NCBI RefSeq assembly: GCF_014656295.1
Contig: NZ_BNCD01000006.1
Coordinates: 186,001 to 250,000, forward strand
Origin: Streptomyces sulfonofaciens
Lineage (GTDB): Bacteria > Actinomycetota > Actinomycetes > Streptomycetales > Streptomycetaceae
Direction of reading: 5' to 3'
Length of the DNA: 64,000 nt
Position numbers and translations under genes: made by a program. The notes below the pieces were generated by a model. That model was not told the DNA's origin. It saw only the letters and a list, made by a program, of their open reading frames with translations, and did not search any database. Numbering within the stretch: position 1 is the stretch's first letter; every line of letters begins with the position of its first letter. Shown here one piece after another: positions 46,183 through 54,212 of the stretch.

Positions 46183-46872
46183 GTGAGCAACCAGGTCCGC
46201 GAGCAGAACGCCGATCACGGCGCCGCCCCGCGCATCCCCCCGGGCACCGGCATCCCCGCCGGCCGTCCCGCCGGTGCCGCCCGTGCCCTGGACCCCGGTC
46301 CCGCGCGGCGCGGGCCGATGCGCGCCGACGCGCGCCGCAACTACCAGCGGCTGCTGGCCGCGGCGCGCGCCGCGTTCGCCGAGCACGGCACGGACACACC
46401 ACTGGAGGACGTCGCGCGCCGTGCCGGTGTGGGCATCGGCACGCTGTACCGGCACTTCCCGAACCGCCATGCGCTGATGAGCGCGGTCTTCGAGGACGCC
46501 GTCGCCGACCTCCTGGCCCGCTCCCGTGCGCTGCTCGACGACCCGCGGCCGTGCCAGGCGCTGGTCACCTGGCTGCGCGCCATCATCACCCATGCGAGCG
46601 AGTACCGCGGCCTGTCGCACGCGCTCATGTCGGCCTCGCACGACGACAGTTGCGCGCTGCGGCAGTGCAGCAACCCGATGCGGTCGGCGGGCCAGGCACT
46701 GCTCGCCCGGGCCCAGCGGGCGGGAGCGGTGCGCGAGGAGGTCTCCATCGGCGACCTGCTCCAGCTCACCAACGCGATAGCGCTCGCCGCGGAGGAGACC
46801 CCGGACGACCCCGCCCTGGCCGACCGCCTGCTGACCCTCACCCTGCGCGGTCTGACCACCGAATCCTGCTGA
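46183..46872 (+). CDS. TetR-family regulator
   Basis: GTG 46183 (VSNQVREQNADHG) with GATGAGG upstream gives 229 residues. A Pro/Ala-rich leader of ~45 residues precedes the helix-turn-helix (RRNYQRLLAAARAAFAEHGTDTPLEDVARRAGVGIGTLYRHFPNRHALM). The ligand-binding half has ALVTWLRAIITHASEYRGLSHALM. Family relatives of this type regulate efflux or cell-envelope genes. No palindrome is evident just upstream, and no obvious target is adjacent. The 45871-46182 gap before it shows no gene. Confidence 0.85.
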   Translation: MSNQVREQNADHGAAPRIPPGTGIPAGRPAGAARALDPGPARRGPMRADARRNYQRLLAAARAAFAEHGTDTPLEDVARRAGVGIGTLYRHFPNRHALMSAVFEDAVADLLARSRALLDDPRPCQALVTWLRAIITHASEYRGLSHALMSASHDDSCALRQCSNPMRSAGQALLARAQRAGAVREEVSIGDLLQLTNAIALAAEETPDDPALADRLLTLTLRGLTTESC

Positions 46873-46900
46873 CCCGTCCCTGCCCGGGGGCCGCGGGGGC

Positions 46901-47018
46901 GCGGGGCACGGCTGGCACGACGCACCGCGGGGGCGCAGGGTACGGCTGGCACGACGCACCGCAGGGGCGCGGGGCACGGTTGGCACGGCGCCCGGTCGGC
47001 ACGACGCACCGCAGGGGC
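46901..47018 (+). repeat. 34-bp tandem repeat between a tetR and a deoR gene
   Basis: The unit begins GCGGGGCACGGCTGGCACGA. Two adjacent copies (46901-46934, 46935-46968) and a third with a 16-bp internal expansion run to 47018. It lies between the convergent ends of two genes. No coding or hairpin function is clear. Confidence 0.85.
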
Positions 47019-47161
47019 GCGGGGAACAGCGCGAGCAGCCCGCGGCGCGCTCGCGCCCACCCACCGGCCGCGGCCCAGCGGCTCCCCGGCCCGCCCGGGG
47101 GCCCCGGAAACCCGTAGGGCCACGGATCCGGCAAAGGGCCGGGGCGCAGGGCCCCGGCCGC

Positions 47162-48130
47162 TCAGCGACGCCGCAGATCCGCCACCCGGGCCCGCTCACC
47201 ACCCGGCGGCTCGCCACCGATGACCGGCGGGGCGCTGCGCAACTGGGCGCCGGTGCCGGGCACCTGGCGGCGCGGGCCGGGCAGCGAGACGTCACGGCGC
47301 GGCCGGCGGGCCGCGGTGGCGGACGCGGGCGGCGCCGGGTCGGACTCCGCACTGCCCGCGACGGTGATCTGGACGCCCTGGTCGGCCAGCGCCTGCAACT
47401 CGGTGGCGGCGCGGTCGTCGTGCGCCGGCGGGTCGTCGGTGACCAGCCGGGTGATCACATCGGTGGGGACGGTCTGGAACATGGTGTCCGTGCCGAGCTT
47501 GGTGTGGTCGGCGAGGACCACGACCTCGCCCGCCGCCTGCACCAGGGCGCGGTCGACACTGGCGGAGAGCATGTTCGAGGTGGACAGTCCGCGCTCGGCG
47601 GTCAGACCGCTGCCGGACAGGAACGCGCGGGACACCCGCAGCCCCTGGAGCGACTGCTCGGCCCCGCTGCCGACCAGCGCGTAGTTGGAGCCGCGCAGGG
47701 TGCCGCCGGTCATCACGACCTCCACGCGGTTGGCGTGCGCGAGGGCCTGCGCCACCAGCAGGGAGTTGGTGACGACGGTCAGGCCAGGCACCCGGGCGAG
47801 TCTGCGGGCGAGCTCCTGGGTGGTGGTGCCGGCGCCCACCACGATGGCCTCGCCCTCGTCGACCAGGCCGGCGGCGAGATCGGCGATGGCCGTCTTCTCG
47901 GCGGTGGCCAGGTGCGACTTCTGGGGGAAGCCGGACTCGCGGGTGAACCCCCCGGGCAGGACCGCACCGCCGTGCCGGCGGTCCAGCAGTCCTTCTGCCT
48001 CCAGGGCACGCACGTCCCGCCGTACGGTGACTTCGGAGGTCTGGACGACGCGGGCGAGCTCACGGAGCGACACCGCTCCGTTGGCCCGCACCATTTCAAG
48101 GATCAATTGGCGACGTTCTGCAGCGAACAC
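47162..48130 (-). CDS. DeoR/GlpR-family transcriptional regulator
   Basis: The 322-residue protein starts at GTG 48130 (VFAAERRQLILEMVRANGAVS). The DeoR helix-turn-helix is SLRELARVVQTSEVTVRRDVRALEAEGLLDRRHGGAV. The sugar-phosphate binding domain follows (EAIVVGAGTTTQELARRLA, VVTNSLLVAQAL, GGTLRGSNYALVGSGAEQSL). The last 50 residues are a basic Pro/Arg-rich tail. Relatives sense phosphorylated sugars. Two CAGTTTC-type half sites lie right at its start codon, so autoregulation is likely. Deoxyribose or nucleoside genes follow within 3 kb. Confidence 0.88.
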   Translation of the reverse strand: MFAAERRQLILEMVRANGAVSLRELARVVQTSEVTVRRDVRALEAEGLLDRRHGGAVLPGGFTRESGFPQKSHLATAEKTAIADLAAGLVDEGEAIVVGAGTTTQELARRLARVPGLTVVTNSLLVAQALAHANRVEVVMTGGTLRGSNYALVGSGAEQSLQGLRVSRAFLSGSGLTAERGLSTSNMLSASVDRALVQAAGEVVVLADHTKLGTDTMFQTVPTDVITRLVTDDPPAHDDRAATELQALADQGVQITVAGSAESDPAPPASATAARRPRRDVSLPGPRRQVPGTGAQLRSAPPVIGGEPPGGERARVADLRRR

Positions 48131-48174
48131 GAAACTGACAGTAACCCCGTCGACCGTCTGGTTTCAGCAGTTTC
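48131..48174. promoter_or_regulatory. CAGTTTC half-sites, candidate DeoR operator
   Basis: GAAACTG (48131-48137) and CAGTTTC (48168-48174) form an inverted repeat 30 bp apart, with a third related half GTTTCAG at 48161-48167. The first touches the regulator start codon. The spacing suits a DeoR-type tetramer acting on its own promoter. Confidence 0.45.
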
Positions 48175-48322
48175 CGCCGAATAACAGAAATTGTTCGCAC
48201 GGCATGTCAAGGAATGGTATAAGCCCTCGGCAGGGTGCTGCGCCGCGGCAGGGACCCGGCCGGTACGCGCCGCAACCCGGCGGGCACGAGGCGCCCTTGG
48301 CCCCGTCCGGACCGGTGGGCCG

Positions 48323-49771
48323 TCAGCCGCCGTCCGCCACCTTGCGGGTGTGCAACTGCCGCGCCACCTCCGCGATCGACCCGGACAGCGACGGGTAGAC
48401 GGTGAAGGCGTTGGCGATCTGCTCGACCGTCAGGTTGTTGTCCACCGCGACCGAGATCGGGTGGATCAGCTCGGAGGCGCGCGGGGCGACCACCACGCCG
48501 CCGACCACGATCCCCGTGCCGGGGCGGGAGAAGATCTTGACGAAGCCGTCCCTGATGCCCTGCATCTTCGCACGGGGGTTGCGCAGCAGCGGCAGCTTGA
48601 CGGACCGGGCGTCGATCCGGCCCTCGTCGACGTCGGCCTGGGTGTAGCCGACGGTGGCGATCTCGGGGTCGGTGAAGACGTTCGACGAGACCGTCTTCAG
48701 GTTCAGCGGCGCGACCGCGTCCCCCAGGAAGTGGTACATGGCGATGCGGCCCTGCATCGCGGCCACCGAGGCGAGCGCGAAGACACCGGTGACGTCGCCC
48801 GCGGCGTACACGCCTGGCGCGGAGGTGCGGGAGACCTTGTCGGTCCAGATGTGGCCGGACTCCTCCAGGCGGACGCCGGCCTCCTCCAGGCCCATTCCCG
48901 AGGTGTTCGGCACCGCGCCGACGGCCATCAGGCAGTGCGTGCCGGAGATGACCCGGCCATCCGCGAGCGTGACCTCCACCCGGTCGCCCGACCGCTTCGC
49001 CGACTGGGCGCGGGAGCGGGCCATGACGTTCATGCCGCGGCGCCGGAAGACGTCCTCCAGGACCGCGGCGGCGTCCGGGTCCTCGCCAGGCAGCACCCGG
49101 TCGCGGCTGGAGACGAGCGTGACCCGGGAACCGAGGGCCTGGTAGGCGCCGGCGAACTCGGCACCGGTGACGCCGGAGCCGACCACGATCAGCTCCCGGG
49201 GGAGCTCGTCCAGGTCGTAGACCTGCGTCCAGTTCAGGATCCGCTCGCCGTCCGGGCGGGCGTCGGGCAGCTCGCGGGGGTGACCGCCGGTGGCGATCAG
49301 CACGGCGTCGGCGTGCAGGGTCTCCTCGCCGCCGTCGGCCACCCGCACGATCACCCGGCGCGAGCCGTCCATGGCCTGCTGCCCGTCGAGCCGTGCGCGC
49401 CCGCGCTTGACCCGCGCGCCCGCACGGGTGACGGAGGCCGCGATGTCGTGCGACTGGGCGAGCGCGAGGCGCTTGACGCGGCGGTTGACCTTCCCGAGGT
49501 CCACGCCCACGACCCGCGCCTTCTGCTCCAGCGGCGCAGTGTCGTCCTCGACGATGATCCCCAGCTCCTCGTAGGAGGAGTCGAAGGTGGTCATCACCTC
49601 GGCCGTGGCTATCAGGGTCTTCGAGGGCACGCAGTCCGTGAGCACGGAGGCGCCGCCGAGGCCGTCGCAGTCGACCACGGTCACCTCCGCGCCGAGCTGC
49701 GCGGCCACCAGGGCCGCCTCGTATCCGCCGGGTCCGCCACCGATGATCACGATCCGAGTCACGTACCCCAT
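48323..49771 (-). CDS. NAD(P)H-quinone reductase of the lipoamide-dehydrogenase fold (LpdA-like)
   Basis: ATG 49771 (MGYVTRIVIIGGGPGGYEA) gives 482 residues; GTG 49762 is an alternative. There is a FAD-binding GGGPGG, an NAD-binding GSGVTGAEFAGAYQALG and the C-terminal dimerisation domain. The disulfide motif of lipoamide dehydrogenases is missing: GGASVLTDCVPSK retains one Cys. This matches M. tuberculosis LpdA (Rv3303c), a quinone reductase and not a dihydrolipoamide dehydrogenase. It probably protects against redox stress. It is divergent from the cyclotransferase-like gene. Confidence 0.88.
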   Translation of the reverse strand: MGYVTRIVIIGGGPGGYEAALVAAQLGAEVTVVDCDGLGGASVLTDCVPSKTLIATAEVMTTFDSSYEELGIIVEDDTAPLEQKARVVGVDLGKVNRRVKRLALAQSHDIAASVTRAGARVKRGRARLDGQQAMDGSRRVIVRVADGGEETLHADAVLIATGGHPRELPDARPDGERILNWTQVYDLDELPRELIVVGSGVTGAEFAGAYQALGSRVTLVSSRDRVLPGEDPDAAAVLEDVFRRRGMNVMARSRAQSAKRSGDRVEVTLADGRVISGTHCLMAVGAVPNTSGMGLEEAGVRLEESGHIWTDKVSRTSAPGVYAAGDVTGVFALASVAAMQGRIAMYHFLGDAVAPLNLKTVSSNVFTDPEIATVGYTQADVDEGRIDARSVKLPLLRNPRAKMQGIRDGFVKIFSRPGTGIVVGGVVVAPRASELIHPISVAVDNNLTVEQIANAFTVYPSLSGSIAEVARQLHTRKVADGG

Positions 49772-49893
49772 TGTTCCGCACTCCCCCGCGCGGCTCGTCC
49801 CGGGGCCCGCTCCCGCCGGGGAGCGGTCGTGCCGGGCGCGACGGCGGCCGTCCGCGCGAGGGGCCCGCCTCCCGGCTGCCGTACTCTCGTCGC

Positions 49894-50331
49894 ATGTCGC
49901 TCTACGCCGCCTACGCGGGCAATCTCGATGCGCGGCTGATGTCCCGCCGCGCTCCGCACTCGCCGTTGCGCGCCACCGGCTGGCTGAACGGCTGGCGGCT
50001 GACGTTCGGCGGCGAGCACATGGGCTGGGAGGGAGCACTGGCCACCCTCGTGGAGGACCCGCTGTCCCAGGTCTTCGTCGCGCTGTACGACATCGCGCCA
50101 CCGGACGAGGACTCCATGGACCGCTGGGAGGGCGTCGGGCTCGACATATACCGCAGGACACGCGTGCGCGTGCACACCCTGGAGGGCGAGGAGCCGGCCT
50201 GGACGTACGTGCTCAACGGCTATGAGGGCGGACTGCCGTCGGCCCGCTACCTCGGGGAACTGGCGGATGCCGCCGAGTCCGCGGGCGCGCCGTACGACTA
50301 TGTGATGGAGCTGCGCAAGCGGCCCTGCTGA
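49894..50331 (+). CDS. Gamma-glutamylcyclotransferase-like (AIG2) protein
   Basis: ATG 49894 gives 145 residues. The start MSLYAAYAGNLD is the YGSNL-type motif of the GGCT fold. A conserved EGVGLDIYRRTRVRVHT and YVLNGYEGGLPSARYLGELADAAES follow. The catalytic Glu of the fold may be in VEDP or MDRWEG, which I cannot assign. It may act on gamma-glutamyl amines; the substrate is unknown. The gene stands upstream of a repeat array and the purine nucleoside phosphorylase gene. Confidence 0.8.
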   Translation: MSLYAAYAGNLDARLMSRRAPHSPLRATGWLNGWRLTFGGEHMGWEGALATLVEDPLSQVFVALYDIAPPDEDSMDRWEGVGLDIYRRTRVRVHTLEGEEPAWTYVLNGYEGGLPSARYLGELADAAESAGAPYDYVMELRKRPC

Positions 50332-50506
50332 GGACCGCCCGCGCTGCGGTGCGGCCCGGCTCCTGGCCCGGCTCGGCGTGCCTCGGAGGCGGCTCGACCC
50401 GGCCCGGAGGCGGCTCGACCCGGCTCGGCGTGGCTCTGAGGGGGCTCGGTCCGGCTCGGGAAGACGGTGCGGCCCGGACCGGGGAGAGCGGTGCGGCCCG
50501 GGGCAG

Positions 50507-50591
50507 TGCGGCCCGGCTCGGGGTGCGGCCCGGCTCGGGGTGCGGCCCGGCTCGGGGTGCGGCCCGGCTCGGGGTGCGGCCCGGCTCGGGG
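50507..50591 (+). repeat. Five exact 17-bp tandem repeats
   Basis: TGCGGCCCGGCTCGGGG is repeated five times without change in the 417-bp gap between the cyclotransferase-like and phosphorylase genes. Related GGCTCGACCCGGC copies occur just left of it (50388-50450). The array contains no spacer diversity and is not a CRISPR. Confidence 0.92.
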
Positions 50592-50711
50592 TGCGGGTCC
50601 CGCCGTGGGCGGTCCCGCGGTCCCGCCGCGGCGGGTCGCGCGGGCGGCCGCACGCCGCCGAAGCGGCCGGAAACAGCCTGGAAAACGGAGCAAGCCTCGA
50701 CTGTCCCGCAT

Positions 50712-50723
50712 CTACGCGCGTAG
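50712..50723. promoter_or_regulatory. CTACGCGCGTAG palindrome upstream of the nucleoside phosphorylase gene
   Basis: A perfect 12-bp palindrome, 25 bp before GTG 50749. The same core with one base change (CTACGCGTGTAG) lies 13 bp before deoC at 57771-57782. The shared site before two deoxynucleoside-catabolism genes suggests a common regulator. Confidence 0.6.
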
Positions 50724-50748
50724 GCTCCGACCGGCTACCCTCGACCCC

Positions 50749-51573
50749 GTGAACGCATCTCTTCTCCCAGACGACATCCAGGGCGACCCCCGACAGGCCG
50801 CCGGCGCCGCAGCCGCGCGCCTGCGCGAGCTGACCGGTGCCGACACCCATGACGTCGCCCTCGTGATGGGCTCTGGCTGGACCCCGGCGGTCGACGCGCT
50901 CGGCACCGCCGAGTGCGATTTCGCCGTCACCGAGCTGCCTGGGTTCCCCCCGCCGACCGTCGCGGGACACGTCGGCACCGTCCGTTCGTACCGCATCGGT
51001 GAGAAGCGGGCCATGGTCTTCCTCGGCCGCACCCACTTCTACGAGGGCCACGGCGTGGCGCCCGTAGCGCACGGCGTGCGGACCGCCGCCGCGGCCGGCT
51101 GCAAGACCATCGTGCTGACGAACGGCTGCGGCGGGCTGCGCGAGGGCATGTACCCCGGCCAACCCGTGCTGATCAGCGACCACATCAACCTCACGGGCGC
51201 CTCGCCCATCGTCGGCGCCAACTTCGTGGACATGACCGACCTCTACTCCCCGCGGTTGCGCACGCTCTGCAAGGAGATCGACCCCTCCCTGGAGGAGGGT
51301 GTGTACGCGCAGTTCCCGGGGCCCCAGTACGAGACCCCGGCCGAGGTGCGGATGGCGCGGGCGATGGGCGCGGACCTGGTGGGCATGTCCACGGCCCTGG
51401 AGTCGATCGCCGCGCGTGCGGCGGGTGTCGAGGTGCTCGGCATCTCGCTGGTCACCAACCTCGCCGCGGGGATGACCGGGGAGCCGCTGAACCACGAGGA
51501 GGTCCTGAGGGCCGGCCGCGAGGCGGCGACCCGGATGGGGGGCCTGCTGGCGCAGGTACTGCCGCGGATCTGA
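50749..51573 (+). CDS. Purine nucleoside phosphorylase
   Basis: GTG 50749 gives 274 residues. The PNP family markers are [12 protein letters not shown], the phosphate-site [67 protein letters not shown] and [20 protein letters not shown]. This is the trimeric, mammalian-like type that splits (deoxy)inosine and (deoxy)guanosine to base and pentose-1-phosphate. The next gene, a phosphosugar mutase, would convert the product to the 5-phosphate, and deoC further on cleaves deoxyribose-5-phosphate. A CTACGCG palindrome is placed to control it. Confidence 0.93.
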   Translation: MNASLLPDDIQGDPRQAAGAAAARLRELTGADTHDVALVMGSGWTPAVDALGTAECDFAVTELPGFPPPTVAGHVGTVRSYRIGEKRAMVFLGRTHFYEGHGVAPVAHGVRTAAAAGCKTIVLTNGCGGLREGMYPGQPVLISDHINLTGASPIVGANFVDMTDLYSPRLRTLCKEIDPSLEEGVYAQFPGPQYETPAEVRMARAMGADLVGMSTALESIAARAAGVEVLGISLVTNLAAGMTGEPLNHEEVLRAGREAATRMGGLLAQVLPRI

Positions 51574-51938
51574 ACGCGGCGGATCACGCGCTCGGGCGGA
51601 TCACGCGGGGGCCCGTGCCCCTGCCGTCCCGGCGGCCTCGGGCAGCGCCCGACGGGGTCCGGGCGGCATCCCGGGCGGCGCCCGGGAGCATCGCCCGGGT
51701 CGCGGGCAGCGCTCGGGCCGGGCGGCAGTCGGGCGCGTGCAACGGCAGTCGGGCGCATGGAGCGGCAGTCGGGCGCGCGGCGTCCGGCACGGGCGGCGTC
51801 CGGCACGGGCCGCGTCCGGCACGGGCGGCGCCACCCCCGCGGCCGCCGGCTGCCGGGGATACGGCAGTCTGCGTACAACGCCGGAACACGTCGGAACACG
51901 TCGGAGCCGGCCGCAGGTTACGGACGAGAGGCTGAGAA
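51574..51938. other. Tandem-repeat gap between the phosphorylase and mutase genes
   Basis: Three 20-bp units CGGCAGTCGGGCGCGTGCAA (51723-51780) are followed by three 16-bp units CGTCCGGCACGGGCGG (51781-51828), and then GGAACACGTC twice (51884-51904). No gene is supported in the gap. A promoter for the mutase should be near its right end. Confidence 0.7.
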
Positions 51939-53699
51939 GTGGTGCAGGACGAACTCATCGCACGGGCCGAGGCCTGGCTCGCCGAGGATCCCGACCCGGC
52001 CACCCGCGAGGAGCTGGCCGCGCTGATCGAGGCCGGCGACCGCGAGGAGCTGGCCGCGCGGTTCGCCGGCACGCTCCAGTTCGGCACCGCCGGACTGCGC
52101 GGTGAACTCGGCGCGGGCCCGATGCGGATGAACCGCGCGGTGGTGATCCGGGCGGCCGCCGGCCTGGCCCGCTACCTCACCGCCCGGCGCCCCGGGGGTT
52201 CCGGCGACGGCCCCGGCGACCTGGTGGTGATCGGTTACGACGCCCGCCACATGTCCGCCGAGTTCGCGCGGGACACCGCCGCCGTGGTGACCGGTGCGGG
52301 GCTGCGCGCCGCGGTCCTGCCCCGCCCGCTGCCGACACCCGTGCTGGCCTTCGCCATCCGGCACCTGGGCGCCGTCGCCGGGGTGGAGGTCACCGCGAGC
52401 CACAACCCGCCGCGCGACAACGGCTACAAGGTCTACCTGGGTGACGGCGCGCAGATCGTGCCCCCCGTCGACGGCGAGATCGCGGCCGAGATCGCCGCGG
52501 TCGGCCCGCTGGCCCGGGTGCCCCGGCCGGACGGCGGCTGGCTGACGCTCGGCGAGGAGGTCCTGGAGGCGTACCTCACGCGGGCCGGCACGGTCCTCGC
52601 CGCCGACTCGCCGCGTACCGCCCGGGTGGTGTACACGCCGATGCACGGTGTCGGCAAGGAGACCCTGCTCGCCGCCTTCGCCCGGGCCGGCTTCCCGGCC
52701 CCGCTGCCGGTCGCCGAGCAGGCCGAGCCCGACCCCGACTTCCCCACCGTCGCGTTCCCCAATCCCGAGGAGCCCGGCGCGATGGACCTCGCCTTCGCCA
52801 CGGCACGCGCCGCGGCGGGCACGGACGCCGGGGCCCCCGACCTGGTCATCGCCAACGACCCCGACGCCGACCGCTGCGCCGTGGCGGTGCCCGACACCTC
52901 CGTGGCGGCCGGCTGGCGGATGCTCAGGGGCGACGAGGTGGGCGCCCTGCTCGCGGCCCACCTGGTGCGGCGCGGGGTGGGGGCGCGGGACGGCGCGCAG
53001 CAGCGCGGGGCAGAGGGGGCGGCCGAGGGCGGCCGGGACGCCTTCGCCGCCTCCATCGTCTCGTCGTCGCTGCTCGGCAGGATCGCCGCGGCCGCGGGCC
53101 TGCGGCACGAGGAGACGCTCACCGGCTTCAAGTGGATCGCCCGCGTCCAGGGCCTGCGCTACGGCTACGAGGAGGCGCTCGGCTACAGCGTGGACCCCGA
53201 GGGTGTCCGCGACAAGGACGGCATCACCGCGGCGCTGCTGGTGACGGAGCTGGCCTCACAGCTCAAGGCGGAGGGACGCACCCTCCAGGACCTGCTGGAC
53301 GACCTGGCGGTCGAGCACGGCCTGCACGCGACCGACCAGCTCTCGGTCCGCGTCGACGACCTGACCGTCATCTCGGACGCGATGCGGCGGCTGCGCACCC
53401 GGCCGCCCGCGGCGCTCGCGGGCCTGTCCGTCACCGCGGCCGAGGACCTGGCGGAGGGCGCCTCGGGCCTGCCGCCCACGGACGGACTGCGCTACACCCT
53501 CAAGGGCGCCTACCAGGCCCGGGTCATCGTCCGCCCGAGCGGTACGGAACCCAAGCTCAAGTGCTACCTGGAGGTCGTGGTGCCCCTCGCCGCCCGCGCG
53601 CATCTCCCGCAGGCGCGCGCCACGGCGGCCGAGCTCCTTGCCGCACTGAAGGCCGACCTGGCGGCCGCGGGCGGCCTGCCAGCACCCGCGCACCACTGA
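51939..53699 (+). CDS. Phosphoglucomutase/phosphomannomutase-family enzyme (phosphopentomutase-like)
   Basis: The double GTG at 51939/51942 starts 586 residues. Alpha-D-phosphohexomutase motifs are clear: GTAGLRGELGAGPMRMNRAVV, the phosphoserine loop VTASHNPPRDNGYKVY, the metal site NDPDADRCAVAV, the sugar-binding GDEVG and the C-terminal phosphate loop VRPSGTEPKLKCYLEV. An internal Ala/Gly-rich loop (GARDGAQQRGAEGAAEGGRDA) is unusual. In this gene neighbourhood, between a nucleoside phosphorylase and deoC, it may act as a phosphopentomutase; sequence alone does not decide. Confidence 0.9.
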   Translation: MVQDELIARAEAWLAEDPDPATREELAALIEAGDREELAARFAGTLQFGTAGLRGELGAGPMRMNRAVVIRAAAGLARYLTARRPGGSGDGPGDLVVIGYDARHMSAEFARDTAAVVTGAGLRAAVLPRPLPTPVLAFAIRHLGAVAGVEVTASHNPPRDNGYKVYLGDGAQIVPPVDGEIAAEIAAVGPLARVPRPDGGWLTLGEEVLEAYLTRAGTVLAADSPRTARVVYTPMHGVGKETLLAAFARAGFPAPLPVAEQAEPDPDFPTVAFPNPEEPGAMDLAFATARAAAGTDAGAPDLVIANDPDADRCAVAVPDTSVAAGWRMLRGDEVGALLAAHLVRRGVGARDGAQQRGAEGAAEGGRDAFAASIVSSSLLGRIAAAAGLRHEETLTGFKWIARVQGLRYGYEEALGYSVDPEGVRDKDGITAALLVTELASQLKAEGRTLQDLLDDLAVEHGLHATDQLSVRVDDLTVISDAMRRLRTRPPAALAGLSVTAAEDLAEGASGLPPTDGLRYTLKGAYQARVIVRPSGTEPKLKCYLEVVVPLAARAHLPQARATAAELLAALKADLAAAGGLPAPAHH

Positions 53700-54212
53700 C
53701 GCGCCACCCGCATGGGCGCCCGGGCGGGCCGCTGGGGCCGGGACCGGCCGGGGCCCGCCCGCCTGCGCACACCCCGGGCCCGTCGGCAACCCGCCGCGGG
53801 CGGACCACCGGGCCCGCGCTCGATCGCCGCTCGTCCCGAGCACCCCGGGCCGCCACCGGCCCCGCCCCGCCGCGCGGGGCCGGTGGCGGCCCGCGGCGCG
53901 AACCGGCACGGAGCACCGCGCGAACCGGCACGGAGCTCTTCGCGGAACGCCACGGAGCTCTTCACGGAACGGCACAGACCACGGCGCCAACACGCACGGA
54001 CCGCGATGCGGAACGGCACGGACCACTCCGTGCACCCGCACGGAGCACGGCACGGCACTACCGACCGCGGTGCGGGCCGGCCGCCCCACGGGCGCCTGGT
54101 TCCCTCCTGCGGGTGATTTGCGCGCGGCAGTTGACGCAGCGTTCCCATAGGCGGGCGGGGGGCCGAGGAACCGTTCACCGGTAGCCCTCCCCCGCGCCCT
54201 GGAGCCGCCGCT
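53700..54212. other. Degenerate repeats upstream of the mannosyltransferase-like gene
   Basis: GAACCGGCACGGAGC and GGAACGGCACGGACC type units recur at about 53899-54060. Most of the 513-bp gap consists of such GC-rich, slowly drifting repeats. No gene is seen; the promoter cannot be assigned. Confidence 0.55.

Noticed and set aside
46901..47018. 34-bp repeats as a possible CRISPR or attachment site
   Set aside because: The copies abut with no variable spacers and no integrase is nearby.
43981..47352. A 1123-codon open frame on the minus strand
   Set aside because: It lies opposite the carboxylase alpha and tetR genes; long antisense frames are normal at this GC content, and the protein is Arg/Ala/Gly-rich without domains.
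50507..50591. Regular repeats that might be a CRISPR array
   Set aside because: The 17-bp units are directly adjacent without spacers, and no cas genes are nearby.
53132..54184. Large frame through the end of the mutase gene
   Set aside because: It is a shadow of the mutase reading frame and of the downstream repeats.
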